A DNA stretch of 64,000 nucleotides from Pseudoclavibacter endophyticus (GTDB taxonomy: Bacteria > Actinomycetota > Actinomycetes > Actinomycetales > Microbacteriaceae). A program made the translations under genes and the position numbers. Shown here piece after piece: positions 43,117 through 51,069 of the stretch (positions are counted from its first letter, which is position 1; each line of letters starts with the position of its first letter). The notes under the pieces are model-generated. The model had not been told where the DNA came from. It made no database searches and saw nothing but the letters and a program-made list of their open reading frames with translations. The stretch spans positions 248,001 through 312,000 of the forward strand of contig NZ_WBJY01000001.1 of assembly GCF_008831085.1 (NCBI RefSeq), read 5' to 3'.

Positions 43117-44051
43117 GCCGCATCGCCGAGTCGCTCTTCTGGATCGGCCGCTACATCGAGCGCACCGACGGCACTGCGCGCCTGCTCGATGTGCACCTGC
43201 AACTCCTGCTCGAAGACCCGTGGATCGACGAGCCGACGGCCTGTGCCAGCATCCTGGGCGTCATGGGCGTCGGGAACGTCGACACGGGAAGGCCGCTCAG
43301 CGGCGGCGACGTGCTGGCCATCATGGCCGTCGATCGCTCTCAGCCCGCCTCGATCGCCTACTCGATCAAGGCCGCCCGCGAGAACGCGCGGCAGGCGCGC
43401 GAGATCGTGCCGACCGAACTGTGGGAGTGCCTCAACGCCACCTACGGCCGGATGCCGTTCGGCGTGCGCCGCGAGAAGGTGCACGAGCTGTTCCAGTGGG
43501 TGCGCGAGCGCTCGGCGCTCGCGGTCGGCATCGTCGAGTCGGCGTCGAGCCGCGACGACGCGTACCAGTTCCTGCTGCTCGGCCGGGCCATCGAGCGGGC
43601 TGACATGACGGCGCGCCTGCTCGCCACGCGATCGCTCACCGAGGCGAGCGGAGCATCCTGGACCTCGATCCTGCGCTCCTGCGGCGCCTACGAGGCGTAC
43701 ATCCAGACGTACCGCGGCATCCCCTCAGCCACCCACGCCGCCGAGTTTCTGCTGCTCGACCGGCTTTTCCCCCGCTCGGTGCTGTATTCGGTCTCGACGG
43801 CGCTCACAAGCCTGTACGACCTGCAGCCCCGGCACGAGCAGCGCGGGCGCGTCGGCTTCGAAGACCAGGCCCAGCGGTTGCTCGGGCAAGTGCGCAGCGA
43901 GCTCGAATACCGACCCGTGAGCGAAACGATCAGCGACCTGCCCCGATACATGGACCAGGTGCAGGTCGCCATGAGCGACGCGAGCGAGGCCATCAGGCAC
44001 CGCTACTTCCCGTCGATCACGGCCCCGAGCTGGGTGGGAGACAACGTATGA
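43110..44051 (+). CDS. Alpha-E domain protein (DUF403)
   Basis: This 313-residue, almost entirely helical protein begins MLSRIAESLFWIGRYIERTDGTAR, the hallmark of the alpha-E (DUF403) family, and has LLGRAIERADMTARLL near residue 155. It is found nearly always beside the circularly permuted ATP-grasp protein and a transglutaminase. Its own chemistry is unknown; a substrate-binding or scaffold role is inferred. The ATG overlaps the ATP-grasp gene by 7 bp and the stop overlaps the next ATG. Confidence 0.94.
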   Translation: MLSRIAESLFWIGRYIERTDGTARLLDVHLQLLLEDPWIDEPTACASILGVMGVGNVDTGRPLSGGDVLAIMAVDRSQPASIAYSIKAARENARQAREIVPTELWECLNATYGRMPFGVRREKVHELFQWVRERSALAVGIVESASSRDDAYQFLLLGRAIERADMTARLLATRSLTEASGASWTSILRSCGAYEAYIQTYRGIPSATHAAEFLLLDRLFPRSVLYSVSTALTSLYDLQPRHEQRGRVGFEDQAQRLLGQVRSELEYRPVSETISDLPRYMDQVQVAMSDASEAIRHRYFPSITAPSWVGDNV

Positions 44052-44896
44052 GCCGCATCCGCATTCACCATCTCACGGGCTACCGGTATGACGGCACCGC
44101 CGACACCTCGTACAACGAGGCGCGCATGCTGCCGTCGTCGTCGGACGAGCAGTTCGTGCTGCTCTCTCACCTCGAGGTCTCGCCGAGCACCTCGACGCAC
44201 AGTTACGTCGACTACTGGGGCACGCGCGTCACCGCATTCGAGGTGCTCTCGCCGCACGAGGAGCTTTCGATCACCGCGTCGAGCCTGGTCGAGATCGCCC
44301 CGCAGCAGGCGACGGCCGACGAGGGATTGTCGTTCGATGAGGTCGCGGAGGCGCGGTCGCGTTCGGTCGGTCTCGTCGAGCTCTCGACCCAGACCGAGCT
44401 CACGATGCCGCCAGACGAAGTCATCGACCTCGCGTTCGAGGCCAAGGCCCGCAGCTCGTCGCCCGCCGACGCGGCGCGAGGCATCGCGTCAGCGGTGTGG
44501 GATGCGGTCGACTACGAGACCGGCGTGACCGGCGTGCGCACGACCGCGCGCGAGGCCTGGGCACACCGTCGCGGCGTGTGCCAGGACATCACGCACATCG
44601 CGCTCGGCGCGCTGCGGCGCGTCGGCATCCCCGCGCGCTACGTCTCGGGTTACCTCCATCCCCGCCCGAGCGCAGGCATCGGCGAGACGGTCACCGGCGA
44701 GTCGCACGCGTGGATCGAGTACTGGGACGGTGCGTGGCACGGCTGGGACGTCACCAACGACATCGCGATCGGTAGCCGGCACGTGCACGTCGGCCGCGGC
44801 CGCGACTACAACGACGTGCCCCCGCTCCGGGGCGTCTACGCCGGGTCGAGCACCTCGGAGCTGTTCGTGAAGGTCGACATCACTCTCGAGGCGTAG
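44048..44896 (+). CDS. Transglutaminase-like cysteine peptidase family protein
   Basis: This 282-residue protein has an N-terminal bacterial transglutaminase-like domain (about residues 4-85) and the catalytic core with Cys in HRRGVCQDITHIALGALRR, His in TGESHAWIEYWDG and Asp in WDVTNDIAIG. Arg-Gly-Val-Cys-Gln-Asp is the usual motif of this branch. It could be a peptidase, amidase or crosslinker. Overlap with the alpha-E gene marks one operon. Confidence 0.94.
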   Translation: MSRIRIHHLTGYRYDGTADTSYNEARMLPSSSDEQFVLLSHLEVSPSTSTHSYVDYWGTRVTAFEVLSPHEELSITASSLVEIAPQQATADEGLSFDEVAEARSRSVGLVELSTQTELTMPPDEVIDLAFEAKARSSSPADAARGIASAVWDAVDYETGVTGVRTTAREAWAHRRGVCQDITHIALGALRRVGIPARYVSGYLHPRPSAGIGETVTGESHAWIEYWDGAWHGWDVTNDIAIGSRHVHVGRGRDYNDVPPLRGVYAGSSTSELFVKVDITLEA

Positions 44897-44898
44897 AC

Positions 44899-45843
44899 AT
44901 GCACGCAGTCGTCAACGGCGATGCCGCCGAGTCCGGCGAAGTGCCCCAGCACGAGGTCGCGACCGTGCAGATCGCGCTGCGCTGGCGACGCCCCCGCGAC
45001 GAACGGGTGCACCTGTACCGCTGGCGGCATCCGGCCCCCCGCGCGCACGTCGTCATCGCGCACGGTGCTGGCGATCACGGGATGCGCTACTCGGGGCTCG
45101 CGCGGAGACTCGTCTCCGCGGGATGCTCCGTCGTCGCGTTCGACAACCTCGGCCACGGCCGCACGGGTCACGACGGCGCGGGGCTCGGCGTGCTCGGGCC
45201 CGGGCAGAACCGGGCGGCGATCGCGTGCCTGGGCGAGGTCGTCCAACGCGAGCGCGAGGTGAACCCGGGCGTGCCGCTCGTACTGTTCGGACACAGCTGG
45301 GGCGCCCTGCTGGCGCAGCGGCTGTTCGCCGTTCGCAGCGACCACGTGCAGGGCCTCATGCTGTCGGGCACCTCGCTCGCCGTTCCTGGGTTGCTCAACC
45401 CGGGCGACCTCGACAAGCCATGGCGGACGGACGACCTCGAGGGCACGCAGTGGCTGAGCCGCGATCCTGAATCGCGCGCCGCGTTCACCGCCGACCCGTT
45501 CACCTTCGACATCCGGATGCAGCCGGTCTGGTCGCCGCTCGGCGCGCTTCAGCTCATGACGCTGCCGCCCGTCGCGCTCGTTGGTCGGGTCGACGACGTT
45601 CCCGTGCTCATCCTGGCGGGAGAGCTCGACACCGTCGGGTACGGCACCCGGGGGCCGAGCGCCCTCGCGCGGAGCTACCGGCGCCGCTCGGCGCTGAGCG
45701 ACGTGACCCTGCGCGTGTATGAGGGCGCCAGGCACGAAGTCATGCACGAGACGAACCGGGATGTGGTTATGGCCGACGTCGCCGCGTGGATCCGCCTGCG
45801 CTTCGCCGCTCCGCCGCAACCGACGCGCGCGGAAGCGCACTAG
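44899..45843 (+). CDS. Alpha/beta hydrolase (monoacylglycerol lipase-like)
   Basis: This 314-residue hydrolase has the nucleophile elbow FGHSWGALLAQ (Ser near residue 138), the acid in LAGELDTVG and the His in GARHEVMHE. The arrangement resembles lysophospholipase/monoacylglycerol lipase proteins (HGAGDHGMRYSGLARRLV). It starts 2 bp after the transglutaminase stop, so it is probably co-transcribed with that set and may process the same or a lipid-linked substrate. Confidence 0.88.
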   Translation: MHAVVNGDAAESGEVPQHEVATVQIALRWRRPRDERVHLYRWRHPAPRAHVVIAHGAGDHGMRYSGLARRLVSAGCSVVAFDNLGHGRTGHDGAGLGVLGPGQNRAAIACLGEVVQREREVNPGVPLVLFGHSWGALLAQRLFAVRSDHVQGLMLSGTSLAVPGLLNPGDLDKPWRTDDLEGTQWLSRDPESRAAFTADPFTFDIRMQPVWSPLGALQLMTLPPVALVGRVDDVPVLILAGELDTVGYGTRGPSALARSYRRRSALSDVTLRVYEGARHEVMHETNRDVVMADVAAWIRLRFAAPPQPTRAEAH

Positions 45844-45885
45844 CATCCGAAGCGCCCGGTCCGGCGGACGACGAAGGGAACACGA

Positions 45886-46989
45886 GTGAGCGACAAGACC
45901 GAGACCATGCACGCCGAGACCATGCACGCCGAAACCATGCACGCCGAATACAAGGTGCCGGGCGGCAAGCTCGTGGTCGTCGACCTCGAAGCCCGAGACG
46001 GCCGCATCGCCGAGGCCCGGGTCGCCGGCGATTTCTTCCTGGAGCCCGACGAAGCGCTCGATGACATCAACGGGGCGCTGAACGGCCTCCCGGTCGACGC
46101 GCCGGGCGAGCAGATCGCCGCTGCTGTCGAGCGCGCTCTTCCCGAGGGGGCGCAGCTGCTCGGATTCTCACCGGAGGCGGTCGCGATCGTCGTGCGCCGC
46201 GCGATCACGCGGGCCCGCGACTGGCGCGAGTACGACTGGCAGATCGTGCGCACGGGCGCGCTCGAGCCCCGCGTGCACGTCGCCCTCGACCAGGTGCTCG
46301 CGGAGGAGGTCGGCGCAGGCCGCCGCGCGCCGACCCTGCGGTTCTGGCGGGACTGGGAACAGTCGGCCGCCATCATCGGCTCGTTTCAGTCGGTGCGCAA
46401 CGAGGTCGACGTCGACGAGGCAGAGGCCCGCGGCGTGCAGGTGATTCGACGCATCACGGGCGGCGGGGCCATGTTCATGGAGGCGGGCACGATCGTCACC
46501 TACTCGCTGTACGTGCCCGTCGAGCTCGTGCAGGGCATGAGCTTCGCGGAGTCGTACGCCTACCTCGACTCCTGGGTGCTCGACGGCCTCCAGGAGCTCG
46601 GCATCGACGCGGTCTACCAACCCCTCAACGACATCGCCTCACCACAGGGCAAGATTGGCGGCGCCGCGCAGAAGCGCCTCGGTTCGGGGGCAGTCCTGCA
46701 CCACGCGACGCTCAGCTATGACATTGATGCCGATGCCATGGTTCGGGTGCTGCGCATCGGCCGCGAGAAGCTCAGCGACAAAGGCACGGCGTCGGCCAAG
46801 AAGCGCGTCAGCCCGTTGAAGTCGCAGACGGGTCTGCCGCGCGAGAAGATCATCGATCGCCTCGAGAGGACCTTCATCGCGCAGCACGGGGGAACGGTCG
46901 CCGGCGTCACGGACGCCGAGCTCGAGCGGGCACGCGAGCTTGCGCAGACCAAGTTCGCGTCGTCGGCGTGGACGAATCGCGTCCCGTAG
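45886..46989 (+). CDS. lplA: Lipoate-protein ligase, LplB-like domain fused in front of LplA
   Basis: This 367-residue protein has a short accessory domain first (about residues 20-90, GGKLVVVDLEARDGRIAEARVAG) and then the lipoate ligase catalytic domain, with RRITGGGAMFMEAGTIVTYS and the lysine-bearing DIASPQGKIGGAAQKR. In many ligases the accessory domain is C-terminal or separate, so the order is permuted. The GTG at 45886 has AAGGGAA at 45873-45879. Three 15-bp repeats supply in-frame ATGs at about 45907, 45922 and 45937, all possible alternative starts. It attaches lipoate to 2-oxoacid dehydrogenase or GcvH proteins. Confidence 0.9.
   Translation: MSDKTETMHAETMHAETMHAEYKVPGGKLVVVDLEARDGRIAEARVAGDFFLEPDEALDDINGALNGLPVDAPGEQIAAAVERALPEGAQLLGFSPEAVAIVVRRAITRARDWREYDWQIVRTGALEPRVHVALDQVLAEEVGAGRRAPTLRFWRDWEQSAAIIGSFQSVRNEVDVDEAEARGVQVIRRITGGGAMFMEAGTIVTYSLYVPVELVQGMSFAESYAYLDSWVLDGLQELGIDAVYQPLNDIASPQGKIGGAAQKRLGSGAVLHHATLSYDIDADAMVRVLRIGREKLSDKGTASAKKRVSPLKSQTGLPREKIIDRLERTFIAQHGGTVAGVTDAELERARELAQTKFASSAWTNRVP
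45901..45945 (+). repeat. Three 15-bp tandem repeats at the 5' end of the lipoate ligase gene
   Basis: Units at 45901-45915, 45916-45930 and 45931-45945 encode ETMHA three times, with one base difference. Each carries an in-frame ATG. Confidence 0.92.
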
Positions 46990-47070
46990 CGACGCCCAGG
47001 CCGCGCCGACGGCATCGAGCGGTGCGCTGACCGCACTGACCGCGTGGCGCGGGCGGCCGCGGGTGATCGG

Positions 47071-47358
47071 CTACGTCCGGGTGGTGAGGTCGGCGTACTC
47101 GGGGTGGCGCTGCAGGTAGTCGACCACGTAGCTGCAGTTGGGCTCGACCCGCTTGGTGGTCGTGTCGCGCAGGTCATCGAGGACGTGCTTCACGAGCCGA
47201 CCCGCGATCCCGCGTCCCTGGTATTGGGGAAGCACGACGGTCGAATCGAGCGACACCGCATCCTCTCGTGTCGAGTAGGAGAGCATGCCGAGCCGCTCGT
47301 CGCCGTCGGCGATGACGTAACGCTGATGCTCGGCGTCGTGCGTGATCTGTTCAGACAT
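47071..47358 (-). CDS. Small GNAT-type N-acetyltransferase
   Basis: This 95-residue protein matches the small YjdJ/NATD1-like acetyltransferase group. The acetyl-CoA loop is LPQYQGRGIAGRLVKHVLDD near residue 42, and the segment VEPNCSYVVDYLQRHPEY follows. The ATG at 47358 is chosen over one 10 codons upstream because TACTCT lies 6 nt before it on the minus strand. It is convergent with the lipoate ligase; the 81-bp gap has no clear terminator. Confidence 0.88.
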   Translation of the reverse strand: MSEQITHDAEHQRYVIADGDERLGMLSYSTREDAVSLDSTVVLPQYQGRGIAGRLVKHVLDDLRDTTTKRVEPNCSYVVDYLQRHPEYADLTTRT

Positions 47359-47364
47359 GCGCCG

Positions 47365-47370
47365 AGAGTA
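47365..47370 (-). promoter_or_regulatory. Leaderless-type -10 of the GNAT gene
   Basis: On the minus strand TACTCT lies 6 nt before the ATG at 47358. Confidence 0.55.
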
Positions 47371-47461
47371 CGGCGCGGTCCTGAGCATCCGATCCCGGCC
47401 GGGAGATGAAGGTCGCTCACTTCATCCGGCTCGGCACCCGGGGATCCGGAGCGGGGTGTGC

Positions 47462-47467
47462 AACGCT
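47462..47467 (+). promoter_or_regulatory. Possible leaderless-type -10 of the VanY-like gene
   Basis: AACGCT lies 7 nt before the ATG at 47475. It is a weak hexamer, but the spacing matches other genes here. Confidence 0.35.
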
Positions 47468-47474
47468 TGACCTC

Positions 47475-48521
47475 ATGGCTGCGAGCGAAGACACGGGGGT
47501 TCCCGGCGACGGGGTTCCCGGCGACGGGGCTGTCGGCGGCGGGGCACCCGGCGACGGAGCGGTCGGCGACGGCGCGCACGGTGGTGTCGCCGCCGACGAG
47601 ATCCTCGTCGGCGAACGTCGCGGCCGGGTCGCGGCAGAGAAGCACTCGCGCCGAACGCGGCGCGGGCGCGCGGCAATGCTCGTCGTCGCCACCGTGACGG
47701 TCGTCGCCGTCTTGACAGGCGTCGTCGCGGCGCTGGCGCAGCCACGCGACGTCGTGCAAATGGTGGAGCCGACCGCCACAACCCCGGTCGCGGCGCCCAC
47801 GTCGACGCCCCCCGCGCCGACCGAGACGGCGGGGCCCACCGAGACGGTCGTGGCGACGCCCACTCCGACGTCGACGCCCACTCCCACGTCGACCGCCGGC
47901 GGCACCCCGTCCGTCGCGGGCGACATCACCGCTGCCTCGAGCATCACCGTGCTCGTGAACAAGCTCACGCCGCTCGAGCCGATCGAGTACGAGCCGGCCG
48001 ATCTCGTGCCGGTCACGACCCTGGGTATCCCGAGCATGAACGGTCACTCGCTGCGCTCCGAAGCAGCGAGCGCCGTGCAGACGATGTTCACCGCAGCGTC
48101 GGCGGCGGGGTACGCGCTCGACATGACCAGCGGCTACCGCTCGGCCGAATCGCAGACTCAGTTGTACGAGGGCTACGTCGCCGATCTCGGCCAGGAGGGC
48201 GCCGATGCGACGAGCGCGCGCCCCGGGTACTCCGAGCACCAGACGGGCCTCGCCGCCGACATCTCGGCGCCCGACGCCGGGTGCGTGCTCGAGGCCTGCT
48301 TCGGGGCCACCGAGGCGGGGCAGTGGCTCTCGGCGAACGCCTGGCAGTATGGTTTCATCCTCCGCTATCCGGACGGCGTCACGCACATCACGGGCTACGA
48401 GTACGAGCCGTGGCACTTCCGCTACGTGGGCGCGGAGGTCGCGACGGCCATGCACGAGCAGGGCATCGTCACCTACGAGGAGTTTCTGGGTAAGCCGGAG
48501 GCGCCCGACTACGCGGGCTGA
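47475..48521 (+). CDS. D-alanyl-D-alanine carboxypeptidase, VanY type (M15B)
   Basis: This membrane-anchored peptidase has a Gly/Asp/Val-rich cytoplasmic tail, one membrane segment (AAMLVVATVTVVAVLTGVVAALAQ), a Thr/Pro-rich linker and a VanY domain. Zinc-site motifs are SGYRSAESQTQLYEGYV, YSEHQTGLAADIS (His and Asp) and EPWHFRYVG (His). It should trim cell-wall peptides outside the membrane. The ATG at 47475 (348 residues) is preferred; an ATG at 47406 would add 23 residues but lacks a properly spaced ribosome site. Confidence 0.88.
   Translation: MAASEDTGVPGDGVPGDGAVGGGAPGDGAVGDGAHGGVAADEILVGERRGRVAAEKHSRRTRRGRAAMLVVATVTVVAVLTGVVAALAQPRDVVQMVEPTATTPVAAPTSTPPAPTETAGPTETVVATPTPTSTPTPTSTAGGTPSVAGDITAASSITVLVNKLTPLEPIEYEPADLVPVTTLGIPSMNGHSLRSEAASAVQTMFTAASAAGYALDMTSGYRSAESQTQLYEGYVADLGQEGADATSARPGYSEHQTGLAADISAPDAGCVLEACFGATEAGQWLSANAWQYGFILRYPDGVTHITGYEYEPWHFRYVGAEVATAMHEQGIVTYEEFLGKPEAPDYAG
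47496..47570 (+). repeat. Five 15-bp in-frame repeats in the VanY-like gene
   Basis: Units at 47496, 47511, 47526, 47541 and 47556 encode GVPGD-like pentapeptides in the cytoplasmic tail. The first two are identical and the rest degenerate. Confidence 0.85.
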
Positions 48522-48586
48522 CGCGACGAACCGGCGCAGCCCCACGCACGGAGCGGATTTTGCCGCGGAAACGGAACGCAACGGCC

Positions 48587-48600
48587 GTCACTCTGGTGAC
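48587..48600 (+). promoter_or_regulatory. Palindrome upstream of the zinc-ribbon protein gene
   Basis: GTCAC-TCTG-GTGAC is a perfect inverted repeat about 65 bp before the ATG at 48665 and just upstream of a possible -10 (AATACT, near 48607). It may be an operator. Confidence 0.35.
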
Positions 48601-48664
48601 ATCGTGAATACTGGGGTGATGCGGCCGAGGATCGGTCGCTGGCCAGCAGCCCGGGGAGGAAGAG

Positions 48665-50971
48665 ATGCGTTATTGCCCGACGTGCGGTCATGAGGTCGGC
48701 GACACCCAGAAGTTCTGCCCCGAATGCAGCACAAAGCTCGTCGGTGCGAGCGCGCCCATGGCCGAGCCGCCGGCCGACGTCTCGAACGCCGTGCCGCGTC
48801 GCCCCGGGCCCGGCTGGGCGCTCCAGGGCGATGACGCGGGCCTCGACGATGTCGACGACTTTTTCTCGAGCTACCGGCGCAAGGGACCGAGCGGGCAGAC
48901 GTCGCAGGTCGCGGACGACGATGACGTCGTGTTCCCCACGCGGCGCTCGCGCCGTCGTTTCCAGCCCGATCTCGGCTACGAGAGCGCCCCTCTCCCCGCG
49001 GCGCCGCAACCGGAGGCGCCGCGCCCGGCGGTTCCAGGGGCGTCCGACACCGAGCCGCCGCGGTACCGCGACGAGATCGACGACGAGCGCGAGGGAATCG
49101 ATGATCCCGCGCCGGAGCCGAAGCCCGCGTATGACCCGTCGTTGCCCGCGTTCGACCCCGAGCTCGATCTGACCCGGCCCGCACCGATCATGTACGAGGC
49201 GAAGCAACCCGAGCCCGTCGCAGCCCCGCAGGCAGATGAGGCGCAAGTGCCGCATTGGTTCGAAGAGCTCGACCAGCCGGAGGACGCCAGCCCGGAGCGG
49301 GATGCGCCTGCCGCGCCCGTGCCGCGCTCGCCGCGGGCGGAGGCGGCTCCCGCGCGGCCTCAGCCGCCCCAGTGGCCCGCGCAGCCAGAGCAGGACGGCG
49401 CCGGCGCAGAAGGGCGCGACTTCGAAGAGGTGCTTTCGGGCGGTGAGCCCGGGACCGAGACGTCCGACCAGCCGATCGTGGCGCGCGACTTCGAGCGCAC
49501 CGGCATCGTGCACGTGCCCCGGCTCGACGACGGCCGGACGCCCGCGCCGACTGGCGAGGCCGACGTGGAGCGCGGGAGTCAGCCGGCGTCCCAGCGACCG
49601 GCCGGCGACGAGGCCTGGCAGGCGCCGAGGACGGGGCAGGGGCCCGCGGTCGCGCCGTTACCCGAGCAGCGGGGGGGCGACGCATCGCGCGGCGCGGCAC
49701 CGTCGCCCTTCCAGCCGCCGGCGGACGCGCAACAGCGCGGTGACTCCGCGACCCCGCACCAGCCGGACCGGCCGACCTCGCCGGCCGATGCGCCGCAGCC
49801 CGGGCCGTCGCAGGCACGGGAGGCCGCCGGTCGCGAAGACCCGCGCGAGATTTTCGCCGACTGGTTCGGCGAAGACACCCATGTCGACGACGAGCCGACG
49901 ATCGCCGTCACGCGCACACCCGCGGGCCGCGGCCCTCAGGACACCCACTCCGGGCCTTCGGGAAGGCCGCCCGCCGAGGCGTACGACGCGAGCGACCCCG
50001 GCACGGTGGAGCGCCAGCGGCCATGGTACGAGCAGGGCCTCGACGGCACCGAGACGTCCGAACAGGCGCCTCCGTTCGGCGCAGCAGCACGAGCATCCGC
50101 CGCCGCCGCCGCGGGTGTCGCCGGGGCCGCCGCGGGGCCACGGGCACAGGGGGCGCCGACGTCGGCGCCGACGTACCGCCAGCCGCCGTCGGGCGGTCAC
50201 GCGCCCCGCGGCCACGACGCGCGCGGCGGGGCACCCGTCGACGCGCGCGGGGCCGGGGGCGGGCCCGCGGGCCCTCGCGGACCGGGCAACCGTGGCCGCG
50301 ACGGGAGCGGCAGCGGTGACGGAGGCGGCGTCCGAGGTGCCGTGGCGGGCCTGGACCCGACAAAGAGACGCCGGCTGCTCACGATCGCCATCGCGGCTTT
50401 CGGCGCCGTGCTGCTCGTCGTCTCGGCCGTCATCATCGGCAACGCGCTCGGCGCCCGCGACGGCGACGACCAGGCCGCGCCGACCGAATCGGCGGCCGCC
50501 ACCGACGATGCCGAATCGCCCTCGGGCGATCCCACGGAGGCCGCGCCGCCGCCGCCCGTCGCCGACCCCAGCTTCGAGCCGGTCGCGTTCCAGAGCGAGT
50601 CGGGCAACCTGCGGTGCATCATCACGCCCGAGTTCGGCGTCGCCTGCCAGCACTCGGACCCCGCGTTCCCGATCCCGCCAGAGGTCTGCACGACGACGGG
50701 GCAGTCCGGCGCCGTCATCGGTCTCGACTCGAACGGGTACACCTACCCCTGCCTGGAACAGGACATCCCGTACGGGCAGGAAACCCTCCCCATGGGCCAG
50801 CCGATCCACGCGGGCGAGTTCGCGTGTTCGATCACGCTCGAGACGGGCGTGAGCTGCTTCAACGCGGCCGGCGACATCATCGGGCTCGAGTTCCAGCTCG
50901 GTATCGGCCTCGTCGGCAACCCGAGCTCGAGCCCTCAGCCGACGATCGCGCTGCCCGACGTGGCGCTGTAG
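48665..50971 (+). CDS. Zinc-ribbon, proline-rich single-pass membrane protein
   Basis: This 768-residue protein starts with a zinc ribbon (MRYCPTCGHEVGDTQKFCPEC, residues 1-21). Residues of about 35-565 are Pro/Ala/Asp/Gln-rich and probably disordered. One membrane helix follows (LLTIAIAAFGAVLLVVSAVIIGNAL, near 572-596), then a linker and an extracytoplasmic domain of about 120 residues with six cysteines (NLRCIITPEFGVACQHSD, VCTTTGQSG, YPCLEQ, FACSITLETGVSC). The external domain resembles small secreted actinobacterial domains such as DUF6636, which I cannot confirm. The ATG has GGGGAGGAAG upstream. The layout suggests a scaffold or sensor linking cytoplasm and envelope. Confidence 0.85.
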   Translation: MRYCPTCGHEVGDTQKFCPECSTKLVGASAPMAEPPADVSNAVPRRPGPGWALQGDDAGLDDVDDFFSSYRRKGPSGQTSQVADDDDVVFPTRRSRRRFQPDLGYESAPLPAAPQPEAPRPAVPGASDTEPPRYRDEIDDEREGIDDPAPEPKPAYDPSLPAFDPELDLTRPAPIMYEAKQPEPVAAPQADEAQVPHWFEELDQPEDASPERDAPAAPVPRSPRAEAAPARPQPPQWPAQPEQDGAGAEGRDFEEVLSGGEPGTETSDQPIVARDFERTGIVHVPRLDDGRTPAPTGEADVERGSQPASQRPAGDEAWQAPRTGQGPAVAPLPEQRGGDASRGAAPSPFQPPADAQQRGDSATPHQPDRPTSPADAPQPGPSQAREAAGREDPREIFADWFGEDTHVDDEPTIAVTRTPAGRGPQDTHSGPSGRPPAEAYDASDPGTVERQRPWYEQGLDGTETSEQAPPFGAAARASAAAAAGVAGAAAGPRAQGAPTSAPTYRQPPSGGHAPRGHDARGGAPVDARGAGGGPAGPRGPGNRGRDGSGSGDGGGVRGAVAGLDPTKRRRLLTIAIAAFGAVLLVVSAVIIGNALGARDGDDQAAPTESAAATDDAESPSGDPTEAAPPPPVADPSFEPVAFQSESGNLRCIITPEFGVACQHSDPAFPIPPEVCTTTGQSGAVIGLDSNGYTYPCLEQDIPYGQETLPMGQPIHAGEFACSITLETGVSCFNAAGDIIGLEFQLGIGLVGNPSSSPQPTIALPDVAL

Positions 50972-51040
50972 GCGTCGACGATCGCGCTCCCCGAGGCAGC
51001 GGGGATCCTGCTTGCCGAGGAACCGACGAAAGAGGCGTCA

Positions 51041-51055
51041 CGAGGGGAGCCCTCG
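51041..51055. terminator. Small hairpin between convergent genes
   Basis: CGAGGG-GAG-CCCTCG is a perfect 6-bp stem with a 3-nt loop in the 98-bp gap between the zinc-ribbon gene and pgm. Confidence 0.35.
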
Positions 51056-51069
51056 CGTGCCCGACGGGG

